Source of the DNA: Enterobacter hormaechei subsp. xiangfangensis
Lineage (GTDB): Bacteria > Pseudomonadota > Gammaproteobacteria > Enterobacterales > Enterobacteriaceae
DNA: 64,000 bases
Direction: 5' to 3'
Assembly (NCBI RefSeq): GCF_001729785.1
Contig: NZ_CP017183.1
Span: 4,464,001-4,528,000 of the forward strand
Below, in pieces: positions 17,862 to 31,640 of this stretch. How positions within the stretch are numbered: position 1 is the first letter of the stretch; every line of letters starts with the position of its first letter. The notes beneath the pieces are model-generated. The model had not been told where the DNA came from. It made no database searches and was given only the letters and a program-made list of their open reading frames with translations. A program made the position numbers and the translations under genes.

Positions 17862-17937
17862 TGGCAGGGGCGGAGAGACTCGAACTCGCGACACCCGGTT
17901 TTGGAGACCGGTGCTCTACCAACTGAGCTACGCCCCT
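17862..17937 (-). tRNA. trpT: tRNA-Trp (CCA anticodon)
   Basis: 76 nt with encoded CCA end. The complement starts AGGGGCGTAGCTCAATTGG, contains anticodon CCA in CTCCAAA, and has T-loop GTTCGAG. It is the last gene of the rRNA operon, as at E. coli rrnC. Confidence 0.98.
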
Positions 17938-17949
17938 AAAGTTTTTGCC

Positions 17950-17978
17950 ATTAAGCCTGCCGAAAGGGCAGGCTTAAT
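17950..17978 (-). other. Hairpin between tRNA-Asp and tRNA-Trp
   Basis: ATTAAGCCTGCC and GGCAGGCTTAAT make a perfect 12-bp stem with a 5-nt loop. No T-run follows, so it is more likely a processing or partial-termination structure than a full terminator. Confidence 0.6.
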
Positions 17979-17989
17979 GTCTTAATAAG

Positions 17990-18066
17990 TGGCGGAACGG
18001 ACGGGACTCGAACCCGCGACCCCCTGCGTGACAGGCAGGTATTCTAACCGACTGAACTACCGCTCC
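17990..18066 (-). tRNA. aspT: tRNA-Asp (GTC anticodon)
   Basis: 77 nt with encoded CCA. The complement begins GGAGCGGTAGTTCAGTCGG and carries anticodon GTC in CTGTCAC. It follows 5S rRNA by 53 bp, the distal-tRNA arrangement of E. coli rrnC. Confidence 0.98.
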
Positions 18067-18119
18067 ACCGAATACTTCTGTAACCACCGGATTAATGCAC
18101 CGGCTTACTACTTAATTTG

Positions 18120-18239
18120 ATGCCTGGCAGTTCCCTACTCTCACATGGGGAGACCCCACACTACCATCGGCGCTACGGCGTTTCACTTCTGAGTTCGGCA
18201 TGGGGTCAGGTGGGACCACCGCGCTAAAGCCGCCAGGCA
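18120..18239 (-). rRNA. rrf: 5S ribosomal RNA
   Basis: 120 nt; ends TGCCTGGCGG (5') and CTGCCAGGCA (3') pair as helix I, and the body matches E. coli 5S with small changes. Confidence 0.98.
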
Positions 18240-18309
18240 AATTCTGTTAATCTGTATCAGGCTGAAAATCGTGTCTGTCTCTCGTTCGCCAAAACATCTT
18301 CGGCGTTGT

Positions 18310-21214
<2,905 letters not shown>

Positions 21215-21321
21215 TCACAACCCGAAGATGTTTCTTTCGATTCATCATCGACTTGCGAAAATTTGAGAGACTCGAACACACATGAGCTGTGTGTCGTTTC
21301 AATTTTCAGCTTGATCCAGAT

Positions 21322-21333
21322 TTTTAAAGAGCA
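21322..21333 (-). promoter_or_regulatory. boxA antitermination site before 23S
   Basis: The minus strand reads TGCTCTTTAAAA, the boxA of the 16S-23S spacer recognised by NusB/NusE. It lies between tRNA-Ala and 23S rRNA. Confidence 0.88.
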
Positions 21334-21394
21334 AAACTTCGCAGTGCACCTTTTCAGGTTCACTCTGAAGTTTTCTTGTGTTCGCAGTAAAAGA

Positions 21395-21470
21395 TGGTGG
21401 AGCTATGCGGGATCGAACCGCAGACCTCCTGCGTGCAAGGCAGGCGCTCTCCCAGCTGAGCTATAGCCCC
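21395..21470 (-). tRNA. alaT: tRNA-Ala (TGC anticodon)
   Basis: 76 nt with encoded CCA. The complement starts GGGGCTATAGCTCAGCTGGG, with anticodon TGC in CTTGCAC. It is a spacer tRNA of the Ile-Ala type. The exact E. coli paralogue letter cannot be assigned. Confidence 0.98.
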
Positions 21471-21493
21471 ATCGTAGTCACCTCTGTACCGGT

Positions 21494-21575
21494 AATTTTT
21501 GTTGAGGCAAGGCGTGGTGACACGAAGCATACTCAGGTATGTGAGTGTCGCCGCAACGCAGCATCAGCAAAAATT
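21494..21575. repeat. 82-bp imperfect palindrome in the tRNA-Ile/tRNA-Ala spacer
   Basis: AATTTTTG (21494) and CAAAAATT (21575) close a long, interrupted inverted repeat. Inner matching blocks include GACAC/GTGTC and CATAC/GTATG. The element abuts the encoded CCA of tRNA-Ile with no gap. It looks like a mobile-like spacer stem-loop of the kind known from enterobacterial rRNA spacers, and could serve as an RNase III-type processing stem. Confidence 0.65.
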
Positions 21576-21652
<77 letters not shown>

Positions 21653-21722
21653 GTAGAGGTTTTTTACTGCTGTTTTTCATCAGACAATCTGTGTGAGCAC
21701 TGCAAAGGCAGGTTCTTTAAGG

Positions 21723-23264
<1,542 letters not shown>

Positions 23265-23399
23265 AAAAGCTTGATGCTCAATGAATTAAACTTCGTAATG
23301 AATTACGTGTTCACTCGTTGAGACTTGGTATTCATTTATCGTCCGAGGACGTTAAGAATCCATGTCACTTTGAGTGCCCACACAGATTGTCTGATAAAT

Positions 23400-23411
23400 T
23401 GTTAAAGAGCA
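23400..23411 (-). promoter_or_regulatory. boxA in the rRNA leader
   Basis: The minus strand reads TGCTCTTTAACA, the canonical leader boxA for Nus-factor antitermination, followed by AATTTATCAGACAATCTGTG as in E. coli. Confidence 0.95.
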
Positions 23412-23451
23412 GTTGCAACGCGGCTTTCAGCACATCGTTGCGAGGTCCCGT

Positions 23452-23479
23452 ATATTACGTTTTCCTCATTCAGAGTCAA
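23452..23479 (-). promoter_or_regulatory. rRNA promoter P2
   Basis: TTGACT (-35, 23479-23474) and TAATAT (-10, 23457-23452) with a 16-bp spacer, 93 bp downstream of P1 measured between the upstream ends of the two -10 hexamers. The 387-bp gene-free leader holds P1, P2 and boxA and nothing else I can recognise. Confidence 0.88.
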
Positions 23480-23571
23480 GCAATTATTTTCACTTTTTTC
23501 TGTTGGCGTTCATCTCTGAACCCCGCTGCCCCGGCGGCTTGCAAGCCGTTGTTCCGTGTCAGTGGAGGCGC

Positions 23572-23599
23572 ATTATAGGGAGTTCTCAGACGTTGACAA
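23572..23599 (-). promoter_or_regulatory. rRNA promoter P1
   Basis: TTGTCA (-35, 23599-23594), a 16-bp spacer and TATAAT (-10, 23577-23572), followed by GCGCC, the stringent-response discriminator. An A-rich UP-like stretch (nine T on the minus strand, about 23609-23617) lies just upstream, and Fis sites would extend into the 3' end of murI, only about 50 bp away. Confidence 0.93.
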
Positions 23600-23651
23600 C
23601 CCCTCTTTGAAAAAAAAACGTTCAACCGTCTCTTTTTTGCTCAAAACCGTG

Positions 23652-24503
23652 CTACAGCGCCAGTTTTTCGAGCGTTTCAAAGCCATAACGACGTAAAACG
23701 GGCAAAAGTTGTTCAGTTTCTTTTGTTATCGCCATACAAAAAGCGATGTTCGCATCAGCGGATTTCGCATCCGGCGCCTCGTGTTCCAGCAGCCAGGCCG
23801 TCCGACGCGCAATCGCAGCACCGGAATCCACCAGCCGGGTCCCTTCAGGCAGAACCTTTAACAGCTCTTCCTGTAATAGCGGGAAATGGGTACAGCCGAG
23901 AACAACCGTATCCGGTGGTTCCTGCATCCGCAGCCATGGACGCAGAATACGACGCAGCTCTTCAAGCGATACCGTCTCGCCGTGCAGTTTCGCTTCCGCC
24001 ATTTCCACCAGCTCCGCGGAGCCGAGCATGGCGATCTGGCATTCATTGGCAAAGCGCTCAATAAGCTCACGCGTATAAGGACGTTTTACCGTACCACGCG
24101 TAGCCAGCAACCCCACAATGCCGTTCGCCGTCAGACGCGCCGCAGGTTTGATTGCCGGAACAACGCCCACAACCGGGAACGGGAATTTTTCGCGCAGGGC
24201 AGGAAGAGAGACCGTGCTTGCCGTATTACAGGCAATGACCGCCAGCGCCAGAGGATAACGCTTTTGTACCGCGGTGACGATTTCAACCACACGCTCAACA
24301 ATAAAGTCTTCACTCTTTTCCCCATACGGGAACGCGACGTTATCGAAGGCGTAGATGTAATGGAGATCCGGCAGGAGCTGCCGAATCTCATCATAGACCG
24401 AAAGCCCACCGACGCCGGAATCAAACACCAGCACGGTGGGACGCGGATCAGAAGGTGTAGCTGCCAGACAAGGTGTATTCCCGTCCTGCAGTTTGGTAGC
24501 CAT
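23652..24503 (-). CDS. murI: Glutamate racemase
   Basis: Makes D-glutamate for peptidoglycan from L-glutamate without a cofactor. The two catalytic cysteines lie in [13 protein letters not shown] and [10 protein letters not shown], and the [13 protein letters not shown] motif begins near residue 27. Its 283 aa match E. coli, including the N-terminal extension that binds the UDP-MurNAc-Ala activator. The start overlaps the end of btuB by 56 bp, as in E. coli. Downstream is the rRNA operon, the E. coli rrnB position. Confidence 0.97.
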   Translation of the reverse strand: MATKLQDGNTPCLAATPSDPRPTVLVFDSGVGGLSVYDEIRQLLPDLHYIYAFDNVAFPYGEKSEDFIVERVVEIVTAVQKRYPLALAVIACNTASTVSLPALREKFPFPVVGVVPAIKPAARLTANGIVGLLATRGTVKRPYTRELIERFANECQIAMLGSAELVEMAEAKLHGETVSLEELRRILRPWLRMQEPPDTVVLGCTHFPLLQEELLKVLPEGTRLVDSGAAIARRTAWLLEHEAPDAKSADANIAFCMAITKETEQLLPVLRRYGFETLEKLAL

Positions 24504-26298
24504 AAACTGTCTCGTAATCTTTATCGAACAGGTTGGCTATTTTACCACGAACTGTGAGATGAGAGGTGACGGGATATGAAACCGCGACGTCCCACAGGCT
24601 GACGCCGCCCATTTTCACGCGTTCTGTTGCATAGGTATTCGGATCAACGGCAACGTCATAGCGAGTGCCCAGATAACGGTACGCCAGATTCCAGTCGAGA
24701 TCCCACACCTGCCAGTCAAGCTGATACTTAACCTGCTGCTTTGAGCGACGTGCCAGGACTTCGTTGGTTTTCGCATTGCGCGGGTCAACGTAGTCATAGG
24801 AAATTTGGTGCCCTACCGGTCCGGTATCGAACTGCGCCGTCACCTCAATCCCTTTGATGCGAGCCTCATCCACGTTGTAATAACGGTAGGTCCGCGGGTC
24901 GCTGTTAATCAGGTTATCAATATCATTACGATAACCCGTCACGCGCCAGTTTACCGGCCCCGTCAGGCCTTCAAAACCACCTTCCCACTGCTTACTCTCT
25001 TCTGGCTTCAGGTCCGGATTGCCGTAATCCTTACTGTGGATCTGGCTCATGGTCGGCGCTTTATACGCTGTGCCGTAAGAACCGATGATGCGATACCCGT
25101 CGATGAACTCCCATGCGGCGCTGGTCTGCCAGGTGGCATGATTGCCAAAGTTAGAGTTATCGTCATTACGCGCCGCCGCTTCCAGCGTCACGCTGTTGAA
25201 CTGCTGCATCGCCGAAAGGAACACGCCGGTATTACGTTGTTCGTAACCTTTTTCCAGATAGCCCGTACCCGCCTGGGTTTTCTGCTTCTGCCAGTCCAGA
25301 CCCGCGCCGATATTGCCGTGCCCCACTTCAACCGTATTAAGCCACTGGGTGGTGTACTGCTTCACGTCATCCATGGTTGCGGAGTCAGCGTAGCGGCCTT
25401 TTTTCGGATCATAGTTCTGATCTTTGCTACGGCCATACCCTGCCACCAGCTGTGACTGGAAAATACCCTGGTTATAGCGCAACCCGGTGTCCCAGTTCTG
25501 GCTGTAAACCTGACGCGTGTCCGGCCGCCCATCAATGCCGGTCGCGCCATAGTGATCGTAACCGTCATACGCGGAGCGGTTATCGTAGCCAAAGCCACGG
25601 ACGAATCCGCTGACGCTGTCGGTAAACTGCTGCTCCACCGAGCCAAACAGCGATTTACTCATAAAACCATCGCGGTCTGGCTGGCGCGGGGCATCTTTTG
25701 CGGCAATATCAAAACCACGGGTATAGGTATAATCACCGGCCATGGTGATTTTGGTTTTATCGAACACCTGCTGGAAGGCACCGTTATAGTTTTGATACCC
25801 CTTTGAACCGACACCCGCAGAAATTTCCGCACCCGGCTTGTCGCGCCCGCTAATGATGTTAATCACACCGCCAATCGCGTCGGAGCCATACAGCGCCGAA
25901 CGTGGGCCGCGAATGTACTCAATACGCTGAATCAGCGACGTCGGAATTTGGCTTAAATCGGGAACGTTGCTGATCCCGGCATTATTCAGAGGGATACCAT
26001 CAATCAGTACCAGAACATGGCGGGATTCCGTACCGCGAATAAACGTTGAAGAGGTCGACCCCATCCCGCCGCTTTGTGCGATGTCCACACCCGGCAGGCG
26101 TGACATGATTTCCACAACACTCGTTGCCTGCCAGCGTTCAATATCCTCACGCGTCACGACGGAGGTCGGAGCCAGAACGGTTTTTGCTGGTTGTTCGAAA
26201 CGGTTTGCTGTCACCACCAACGAGTCGGCGCTTTCCTGCGCCCAGCCCGAAAATGCCGTGACGGAAAACACCGTCAACAGCGATACTTTTTTAATCAT
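24448..26298 (-). CDS. btuB: Vitamin B12 outer-membrane transporter
   Basis: TonB-dependent receptor importing cobalamin across the outer membrane. A 20-residue signal peptide ([20 protein letters not shown]) is followed by the TonB box DSLVVTANR, a plug domain (to about residue 150) and a 22-strand barrel ending in the aromatic C-terminus GSYTF. Its 616 aa resemble E. coli BtuB (614); surface loops differ most. I chose the ATG at 26298 because it begins MIKK and follows the riboswitch-controlled ribosome-binding region; an ATG five codons earlier gives a poor signal peptide. Expression is controlled by the cobalamin riboswitch upstream and perhaps by MetJ. Confidence 0.96.
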   Translation of the reverse strand: MIKKVSLLTVFSVTAFSGWAQESADSLVVTANRFEQPAKTVLAPTSVVTREDIERWQATSVVEIMSRLPGVDIAQSGGMGSTSSTFIRGTESRHVLVLIDGIPLNNAGISNVPDLSQIPTSLIQRIEYIRGPRSALYGSDAIGGVINIISGRDKPGAEISAGVGSKGYQNYNGAFQQVFDKTKITMAGDYTYTRGFDIAAKDAPRQPDRDGFMSKSLFGSVEQQFTDSVSGFVRGFGYDNRSAYDGYDHYGATGIDGRPDTRQVYSQNWDTGLRYNQGIFQSQLVAGYGRSKDQNYDPKKGRYADSATMDDVKQYTTQWLNTVEVGHGNIGAGLDWQKQKTQAGTGYLEKGYEQRNTGVFLSAMQQFNSVTLEAAARNDDNSNFGNHATWQTSAAWEFIDGYRIIGSYGTAYKAPTMSQIHSKDYGNPDLKPEESKQWEGGFEGLTGPVNWRVTGYRNDIDNLINSDPRTYRYYNVDEARIKGIEVTAQFDTGPVGHQISYDYVDPRNAKTNEVLARRSKQQVKYQLDWQVWDLDWNLAYRYLGTRYDVAVDPNTYATERVKMGGVSLWDVAVSYPVTSHLTVRGKIANLFDKDYETVYGYQTAGREYTLSGSYTF

Positions 26299-26319
26299 TG
26301 TTAAAGCATCCACAATATA

Positions 26320-26528
26320 AGAAGGATGCCGCAGGCCTCACCGATAGCACGCGATGATGAAACCAAATGCGACGTGATCCCGGCAGGTCTTCGGGCTGGG
26401 TGGCGTTATACGGATGAAGACTTCCCATTTTCACAGTGTCTGCAACTCTCATCCCGCCAGTCTTTACCGCTGCGCGTCAGCTCCAGATTTGCACTGGATT
26501 CCCTTTTCACTCTCAGGAGACCGGAAAC
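26320..26528 (-). ncRNA. Cobalamin riboswitch of btuB
   Basis: The minus strand carries the B12 box AGCCCGAAGACCTGCCG (26397-26381) and, upstream of it, the conserved GGGAATCCAGTGCAAATCTGG and GCTGACGCGCAGCGGTAA blocks known from the E. coli btuB leader. Adenosylcobalamin binding should hide the btuB ribosome-binding site. Boundaries are approximate. Confidence 0.95.
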
Positions 26529-26544
26529 AGAATGCTACAATTAG

Positions 26545-26592
26545 ACACGTATAGATGTCCAGATAGCTATTAGCCATTAAATCTGGACATCC
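26545..26592. promoter_or_regulatory. Candidate MetJ operator between btuB and trmA
   Basis: In consecutive 8-bp phase stand ACACGTAT (26545), AGATGTCC (26553) and AGATAGCT (26561), scoring 6, 6 and 5 of 8 against the met-box consensus AGACGTCT. In the same phase GGACATCC (26585) scores 5. AGATGTCC followed by AGAT also occurs in the metB operator here. B12 serves MetH, so control of B12 uptake by MetJ would make sense. Not confirmed. Confidence 0.5.
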
Positions 26593-26644
26593 ACTGCACA
26601 ATCCCTACAATCCCCGCGTAATTCTTTATCACTCAGGACGCATC

Positions 26645-27745
26645 ATGACCCCCGAACACCTCCCGACAGAACAGTACGACGCACAGCTGGCAGAAAAAGT
26701 TGTCCGCCTGCAAAGTATGATGACGCCTTTCAACGCGCCCGTTCCCGAGGTGTTTCGTTCTCCGGTCAGCCACTACCGTATGCGCGCTGAGTTCCGCATC
26801 TGGCACGATGGCGATGACCTGTACCACATCATTTTCGATCAGCAGACGAAATCCCGTATTCGCGTAGACAGTTTTCCGGCGGCGAGTGAGCTTATCAACC
26901 AGCTGATGACGCTGATGATCGACGGTGTGCGCAACAATCCGGTACTGCGCAACAAGCTGTTCCAGATTGACTACCTGACCACCCAAAGCAATCAGGCCAT
27001 TGTTTCTCTGCTCTATCACAAAGCACTGACTGACGAGTGGCGCGAGCAGGCAGAAGCCCTGCGCGATGCGCTGCGCGCGCAGAATATCAACGTGCACCTG
27101 ATTGGCCGCGCGACCAAAACCAAAATCATGCTGGACCAGGATTACATCGACGAGCGTCTGCCGGTGGCAGGAAAAGAGATGGTTTACCGTCAGGTGGAGA
27201 ACAGCTTCACCCAGCCGAATGCCGCCATGAACGTGCAGATGCTGGAGTGGGCGTTGAAGGCGACGGAAGGGTCTAAGGGCGATCTGCTGGAACTCTACTG
27301 CGGTAACGGCAACTTCTCGCTGGCGCTGGCGCGTAACTTCGAACGCGTGCTGGCGACGGAAATCGCCAAACCGTCGGTGGCAGCCGCGCAGTACAACATC
27401 GCCGCTAACCATATTGATAACGTACAAATTATTCGTATGGCGGCAGAAGAGTTTACCCAGGCGATGAACGGCGTACGCGAGTTTAACCGCCTGCAAGGGA
27501 TTGATTTGAAGAGCTACCAGTGTGAGACAATTTTTGTCGATCCGCCGCGCAGTGGCCTGGACAGCGAAACCGAGAAGATGGTGCAGGCGTACCCGCGTAT
27601 TTTGTACATCTCCTGTAACCCGGAGACGCTGTGCAAGAATCTGGAAACATTGAGCCAGACGCACAAGGTTGAACGTCTGGCGCTGTTCGATCAGTTCCCG
27701 TATACGCACCATATGGAGTGCGGCGTACTGCTTACTGCACGATAA
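26645..27745 (+). CDS. trmA: tRNA m5U54 methyltransferase
   Basis: SAM-dependent enzyme making ribothymidine at position 54 of the T-loop of tRNAs. Its 366 aa equal E. coli TrmA. It shows the SAM-binding [16 protein letters not shown] (about residues 212-227), FVDPPRSG, and the nucleophile cysteine in ISCNPETL (about C324). Divergent from btuB, sharing the regulatory gap. Its 3' end is followed by a BIME and convergent yijD. Confidence 0.97.
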   Translation: MTPEHLPTEQYDAQLAEKVVRLQSMMTPFNAPVPEVFRSPVSHYRMRAEFRIWHDGDDLYHIIFDQQTKSRIRVDSFPAASELINQLMTLMIDGVRNNPVLRNKLFQIDYLTTQSNQAIVSLLYHKALTDEWREQAEALRDALRAQNINVHLIGRATKTKIMLDQDYIDERLPVAGKEMVYRQVENSFTQPNAAMNVQMLEWALKATEGSKGDLLELYCGNGNFSLALARNFERVLATEIAKPSVAAAQYNIAANHIDNVQIIRMAAEEFTQAMNGVREFNRLQGIDLKSYQCETIFVDPPRSGLDSETEKMVQAYPRILYISCNPETLCKNLETLSQTHKVERLALFDQFPYTHHMECGVLLTAR

Positions 27746-27750
27746 TCTTT

Positions 27751-27818
27751 AGGCCGGATAAGCGTAGCGCCATCCGGCATTTTTTGGCAGGTGGCGCTTC
27801 GCTTACCTGCCCTACAAC
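27751..27818. repeat. REP/BIME pair between trmA and yijD
   Basis: GGCCGGATAAGCGTAGCG and CATCCGGCA form one palindromic unit; GGCAGGTGGCGCTTCGCT and TACCTGCCCTAC form a second, variant unit. It lies between convergent genes, a usual REP location. Confidence 0.85.
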
Positions 27819-27835
27819 GACTACAAAACCCTTCT

Positions 27836-28195
27836 CTACTCCGGCAACTCGCTCTTGCGGCTACGCATGCGAGAGCCAATCCAGAACACCAGCGCCACAG
27901 ACAGTACCGCAGGCAGGAAGTTAGAGCCAATATCCGGATACTCCGCGCGCACCACCGTGCTATAAAGCAATACACCCAGAATAAAACAGGCTGCGGCCAG
28001 TCCCGGTAACCCAACTGGCATCGTGCGGTTCAGATAACGTTGATGCAGGCAGTACACCGTCAGCACCAGCGCGATAATCGGGAAAATCGAGAACGGTACA
28101 ATTGAGCTGAAAACCGCCGCAAACGTACCATTAATGGATAAGCCAGCGATCAATGCCAGCAACAGCGTTCCTTTATCCTGACCTGACTGTTTCAT
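27836..28195 (-). CDS. yijD: Conserved inner-membrane protein YijD
   Basis: 119-aa protein with about four hydrophobic helices (residues 10-27, 30-47, 61-79, 92-109 approximately), very similar to E. coli YijD. Function unknown. It lies 9 bp after fabR in the same direction, so it is presumably co-transcribed with that fatty-acid regulator, as in E. coli. The short loop [16 protein letters not shown] is a conserved cytoplasmic or periplasmic segment. Confidence 0.92.
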   Translation of the reverse strand: MKQSGQDKGTLLLALIAGLSINGTFAAVFSSIVPFSIFPIIALVLTVYCLHQRYLNRTMPVGLPGLAAACFILGVLLYSTVVRAEYPDIGSNFLPAVLSVALVFWIGSRMRSRKSELPE

Positions 28196-28204
28196 TACTC
28201 ACCT

Positions 28205-28840
28205 TCACTCATCGTTTTGATGTGCCAACTTCTCTTGTTCACGGCGATACCAGTAGTACGCGCCTTTAGAAATCATCCGCAGCTGCAATACCAGTCGCTC
28301 TTCGAGTTGCTTACGTTGTTCAATGCTGACATCCAGCGCTTCAGCACCCGCGCTGAACACAATCGTCACCATCGCCTCAGCCTGTGCTTCAGTAAACGCA
28401 CGCGGCATATGGTTTTCGAGTTCAAGATAGTCGGCAAGTTCCGCGATGAAATGCTGAATTTCACGCGCGACGGCGGCACGAAACGCGGCTGACGTTCCGG
28501 AACGCTCACGCAACAGCAGGCGAAACGCGTTAGGGTTATTGCCGATAAATTCCATAAATGTCGACACGGAAGTGCGGATCACGCTGCCGCCCTTGGCGAT
28601 ACGCTGACGCGCCTGACGCATAAGCTGGCGCAGCATCAAACCGCTCTCGTCGACCATGGTCAGGCCCAGTTCATCCACATCACGGAAATGACGATAGAAG
28701 GACGTTGGCGCAATCCCGGCCTCGCGCGCCACTTCACGCAGGCTCAAACTGGCAAAACTCCGCTCAGCACTCAGTTGACTGAATGCGGCTTCCACCAGCG
28801 AACGCCGGGTTTTCTCTTTTTGTTGTGCTCTTACGCCCAT
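28205..28840 (-). CDS. fabR: TetR-family repressor of unsaturated fatty acid synthesis
   Basis: Repressor of fabA and fabB that senses the saturated/unsaturated acyl-CoA or acyl-ACP ratio. TetR helix-turn-helix at about residues 30-50 ([21 protein letters not shown]). I chose the ATG at 28840 (211 aa, [13 protein letters not shown]), the start conserved in E. coli. The frame stays open 42 codons upstream, but that part is not family-like. The closest Shine-Dalgarno, GGAAGGA, is a rather distant 13 bp from this ATG, so a start a codon or so upstream cannot be excluded. Confidence 0.93.
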   Translation of the reverse strand: MGVRAQQKEKTRRSLVEAAFSQLSAERSFASLSLREVAREAGIAPTSFYRHFRDVDELGLTMVDESGLMLRQLMRQARQRIAKGGSVIRTSVSTFMEFIGNNPNAFRLLLRERSGTSAAFRAAVAREIQHFIAELADYLELENHMPRAFTEAQAEAMVTIVFSAGAEALDVSIEQRKQLEERLVLQLRMISKGAYYWYRREQEKLAHQNDE

Positions 28841-28972
28841 CACGATAGTTGAATCCTTCCAAAGGCCCGTTGGCACTATACCAGAGAATAAAATTAATCT
28901 GTTTACCTGACTTTGTGAATGATTGTTTACGCGCGGTTTGTGCTCCACTGCCCGAAAAAAGCACAACGATAA

Positions 28973-29001
28973 TTGGGTTACCCTGGCAATGATGTTATGA
29001 T
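28973..29001 (+). promoter_or_regulatory. Probable sthA promoter
   Basis: TTGGGT (28973-28978), a 17-bp spacer and TATGAT (28996-29001), followed 33 bp later by the sthA start with AGGTAAGCC as ribosome-binding site. Confidence 0.6.
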
Positions 29002-29034
29002 TCTGTTGCTTTTATGTATAAGAACAGGTAAGCC

Positions 29035-30435
29035 ATGCCACATTCCTACGATTACGACGCAATAGTTATTGGTTCCGGCCCCGGCGGCGAAGGTGCTGCT
29101 ATGGGTCTGGTAAAACAGGGAGCCAGAGTAGCGGTTATTGAGCGCTACCATAATGTCGGCGGCGGTTGCACCCACTGGGGCACCATCCCTTCGAAAGCCC
29201 TCCGCCACGCCGTTAGCCGCATTATCGAATTTAACCAGAACCCTCTTTACAGCGACCACTCCCGACTTCTTCGCTCCTCCTTTGCCGATATCCTGAATCA
29301 CGCAGACACGGTCATTAACCAGCAGACGCGCATGCGTCAGGGTTTCTATGAGCGCAACCACTGTGAAATTCTGCAAGGGAACGCGCATTTTGTGGATGAA
29401 CACACCCTGGCGCTGGAGTGCCACGACGGTTCGGTTGAGACGCTCACCGCTGAAAAATTTGTGATCGCCTGCGGCTCCCGTCCTTACCATCCGGCAGACG
29501 TGGATTTCTCGCACCCGCGCATTTACGACAGCGACTCCATCCTCAGCCTGCAGCACGAGCCACGCCATGTGATCATTTATGGTGCGGGGGTGATTGGCTG
29601 TGAATATGCGTCGATCTTCCGCGGAATGGAGGTCAAAGTTGATTTGATCAACACCCGCGACCGGCTGCTGGCGTTCCTCGATCAGGAGATGTCAGATTCC
29701 CTCTCCTACCACTTCTGGAACAGTGGCGTGGTGATTCGCCACAACGAAGAGTACGAGAAAATCGAAGGCTGCGATGACGGTGTGATCATGCACCTGAAAT
29801 CCGGTAAGAAGCTGAAAGCCGACTGCCTGCTGTATGCCAACGGCCGTACCGGCAACACGGATTCATTGCAGCTGGAGAATATCGGGCTTGAAACCGACAG
29901 CCGCGGCCAGCTCAAGGTCAACAGCATGTACCAGACTGCGCTGCCGCACGTTTACGCGGTGGGCGACGTGATTGGTTACCCAAGCCTGGCCTCCGCCGCT
30001 TACGATCAGGGCCGCATCGCCGCACAGGCGCTGGTGAAAGGTGAAGCGACGGCGCATCTGATTGAAGATATCCCGACGGGCATCTACACCATTCCGGAAA
30101 TCAGCTCTGTCGGCAAAACCGAGCAGCAGCTGACGGCCATGAAGGTGCCTTACGAGGTGGGTCGTGCCCAGTTTAAACATCTGGCGCGGGCGCAAATCGT
30201 GGGAATGAGCGTAGGTACACTGAAGATCCTTTTCCATCGCGAGACGAAAGAGATCCTCGGTATTCACTGCTTCGGTGAACGCGCGGCGGAAATCATTCAT
30301 ATCGGCCAGGCGATCATGGAGCAAAAAGGTGGTGGCAACACCATTGAGTACTTCGTTAACACCACCTTTAACTACCCGACCATGGCGGAAGCTTATCGGG
30401 TCGCTGCGCTGAACGGCTTAAACCGCCTGTTTTAA
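29035..30435 (+). CDS. sthA: Soluble pyridine nucleotide transhydrogenase
   Basis: FAD enzyme (UdhA) passing hydride between NADPH and NAD, balancing redox in the cytoplasm. Its 466 aa are nearly identical to E. coli. The flavin-binding [12 protein letters not shown] motif lies near residues 13-24, and [17 protein letters not shown] replaces the two-cysteine redox motif of lipoamide dehydrogenase relatives with a single cysteine, the family hallmark. The 3' end overlaps convergent oxyR by 18 bp. Confidence 0.98.
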   Translation: MPHSYDYDAIVIGSGPGGEGAAMGLVKQGARVAVIERYHNVGGGCTHWGTIPSKALRHAVSRIIEFNQNPLYSDHSRLLRSSFADILNHADTVINQQTRMRQGFYERNHCEILQGNAHFVDEHTLALECHDGSVETLTAEKFVIACGSRPYHPADVDFSHPRIYDSDSILSLQHEPRHVIIYGAGVIGCEYASIFRGMEVKVDLINTRDRLLAFLDQEMSDSLSYHFWNSGVVIRHNEEYEKIEGCDDGVIMHLKSGKKLKADCLLYANGRTGNTDSLQLENIGLETDSRGQLKVNSMYQTALPHVYAVGDVIGYPSLASAAYDQGRIAAQALVKGEATAHLIEDIPTGIYTIPEISSVGKTEQQLTAMKVPYEVGRAQFKHLARAQIVGMSVGTLKILFHRETKEILGIHCFGERAAEIIHIGQAIMEQKGGGNTIEYFVNTTFNYPTMAEAYRVAALNGLNRLF

Positions 30436-31335
30436 CGCGCTGTCAAAATGGCCATCCATCGCACCGCGGATGGCCTCTGCCAGCTGCTCATAGCGGCTGC
30501 GCAGCGGTGACCCCGGACGATAAACCAGACCAATGGTGCGACGCGGCTCCGGCTTAATACACGGCAGATAGACCACGCCATCACGTTTACGCTCGTGCGG
30601 CACCGCCAGCGCCGGCAACAGCGTAATACCGCTTCCCGCCGCCACCATATTACGCAGCGTTTCCAGGCTGGTTGCGCGGAAATGGGTATCTTCATCGGCA
30701 CCCGCTTCGAAGCAGAAGCCCATCGCCTGATCGCGCAGACAGTGGCCGTCTTCCAGCATCAGCAGTTTTTCACCGGCCAGATCGGCCATCGGTACGCGAT
30801 CGCGGTTCGCCCACGGGTGATCTTCATAGATCGCCAGCATCATCGGCTCATCGAACAGCGGTACTTCAATAAACGCTTCACTCTCTTTAACGAGCGCCAG
30901 AATCGCACAGTCGAGCTTACCGCTGTCTAACTGCGCCAGCAGCTGATGGGTTTGCGCTTCATGCAGGTACATTTCGAGTTTCGGGAACGTCTGGTGCAGC
31001 ATCGGAATGATTTGCGGCAACAGGTACGGGCCAACGGTTGGGATCAGGCCAATATGCAGCGGGCCGGACATCGCTTCCCCCTGCTGGCTTGCCATTTCCT
31101 TGAGCACTTTGACCTCGCGCAACACGGTGCGCGCCTGATCCACCAGCAGCAGACCTGCCTGGGTGAACAGTACCTTACGACTGGTGCGCTCCAGCAGCAT
31201 CACGCCCAGCTCATCTTCCAGCTTGCGGATCTGACCGCTCAGCGTTGGCTGGCTGACATGGCAGGAGTCTGCCGCGCGGCGAAAATGGCGATGCTCAGCT
31301 AACGCTACCAGGTATTCAAGATCACGAATATTCAT
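30418..31335 (-). CDS. oxyR: Hydrogen-peroxide-sensing LysR regulator
   Basis: Activator of katG, ahpCF, dps, oxyS and others, switched by a disulfide between C199 (GHCLRDQ) and C208 (GFCFEAG), both present. N-terminal helix-turn-helix at residues 17-37. Its 305 aa match E. coli. Divergent from oxyS with an OxyR-site region between them. In this genome a direct target, katG, lies 18 kb away. Confidence 0.98.
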   Translation of the reverse strand: MNIRDLEYLVALAEHRHFRRAADSCHVSQPTLSGQIRKLEDELGVMLLERTSRKVLFTQAGLLLVDQARTVLREVKVLKEMASQQGEAMSGPLHIGLIPTVGPYLLPQIIPMLHQTFPKLEMYLHEAQTHQLLAQLDSGKLDCAILALVKESEAFIEVPLFDEPMMLAIYEDHPWANRDRVPMADLAGEKLLMLEDGHCLRDQAMGFCFEAGADEDTHFRATSLETLRNMVAAGSGITLLPALAVPHERKRDGVVYLPCIKPEPRRTIGLVYRPGSPLRSRYEQLAEAIRGAMDGHFDSALKQAV

Positions 31336-31356
31336 TATTCATCCTCCGTCGCCACG

Positions 31357-31404
31357 ATAGTTCATGGCGATAGATAGCATAGCAACGAACGATTATCCCT
31401 ATCA
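31357..31404. promoter_or_regulatory. OxyR binding region between oxyR and oxyS
   Basis: Spaced GATAG / ATAGATAGCAT / CTATC elements (GATAGTTCATGGCGATAG, then CCCTATC at 31398-31404) closely follow the E. coli oxyR-oxyS operator. It controls oxyR autorepression and oxyS activation. Confidence 0.7.
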
Positions 31405-31430
31405 AGCATTCTGTTGAATAATACATCACA

Positions 31431-31549
31431 TAGACGAGGCGGCACGTGTTTGACCCTTGACGTCCCCGCACCGTCAGCGAGTTTCTCTCAAAACTCGAAA
31501 AACTAAAGCCAACGTGAACTTTTGCGGACCCCGTGGTCCGCTTTTTTTT
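31431..31549 (+). ncRNA. oxyS: OxyS small RNA
   Basis: The 3' half, CTAAAGCCAACGTGAACTTT then TGCGGACC-CCGT-GGTCCGC and eight T, matches E. coli OxyS. The 5' part GAGGCGGCAC...TTGACCCTTGA is also recognisable, but the central loops differ. The terminator stem is 31524-31541. OxyS is the peroxide-induced Hfq-dependent sRNA acting on fhlA, rpoS and nusG in E. coli. The start is inferred by alignment, to within 2-3 bases. Confidence 0.9.
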
Positions 31550-31591
31550 GCGTAAAAGAAAGCCCAGCACTAAGCCAGGCTCCGTTTTTCT

Positions 31592-31624
31592 CCCTCTCCC
31601 AGTGGGAGAGGGCCGGGGTGAGGG
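31592..31624. repeat. 33-bp modular repeat, copy A
   Basis: CCCTCTCCC-agt-GGGAGAGGG-ccg-GGGTGAGGG, three 9-mers with 3-bp spacers. The first two 9-mers form a hairpin. It lies 16 bp beyond the argH stop. Two further copies occur at 36165 and 53062. Confidence 0.85.
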
Positions 31625-31640
31625 CACCAGCCCGCACGGT

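Noticed and set aside
26633..27712. 359-codon open frame antisense to trmA
   Set aside because: trmA matches its family end to end; the antisense product is low-complexity and unlike any protein I know.
28841..28966. 42-codon N-terminal extension of fabR
   Set aside because: Not similar to the family and overlaps the promoter region of the divergent sthA gene.
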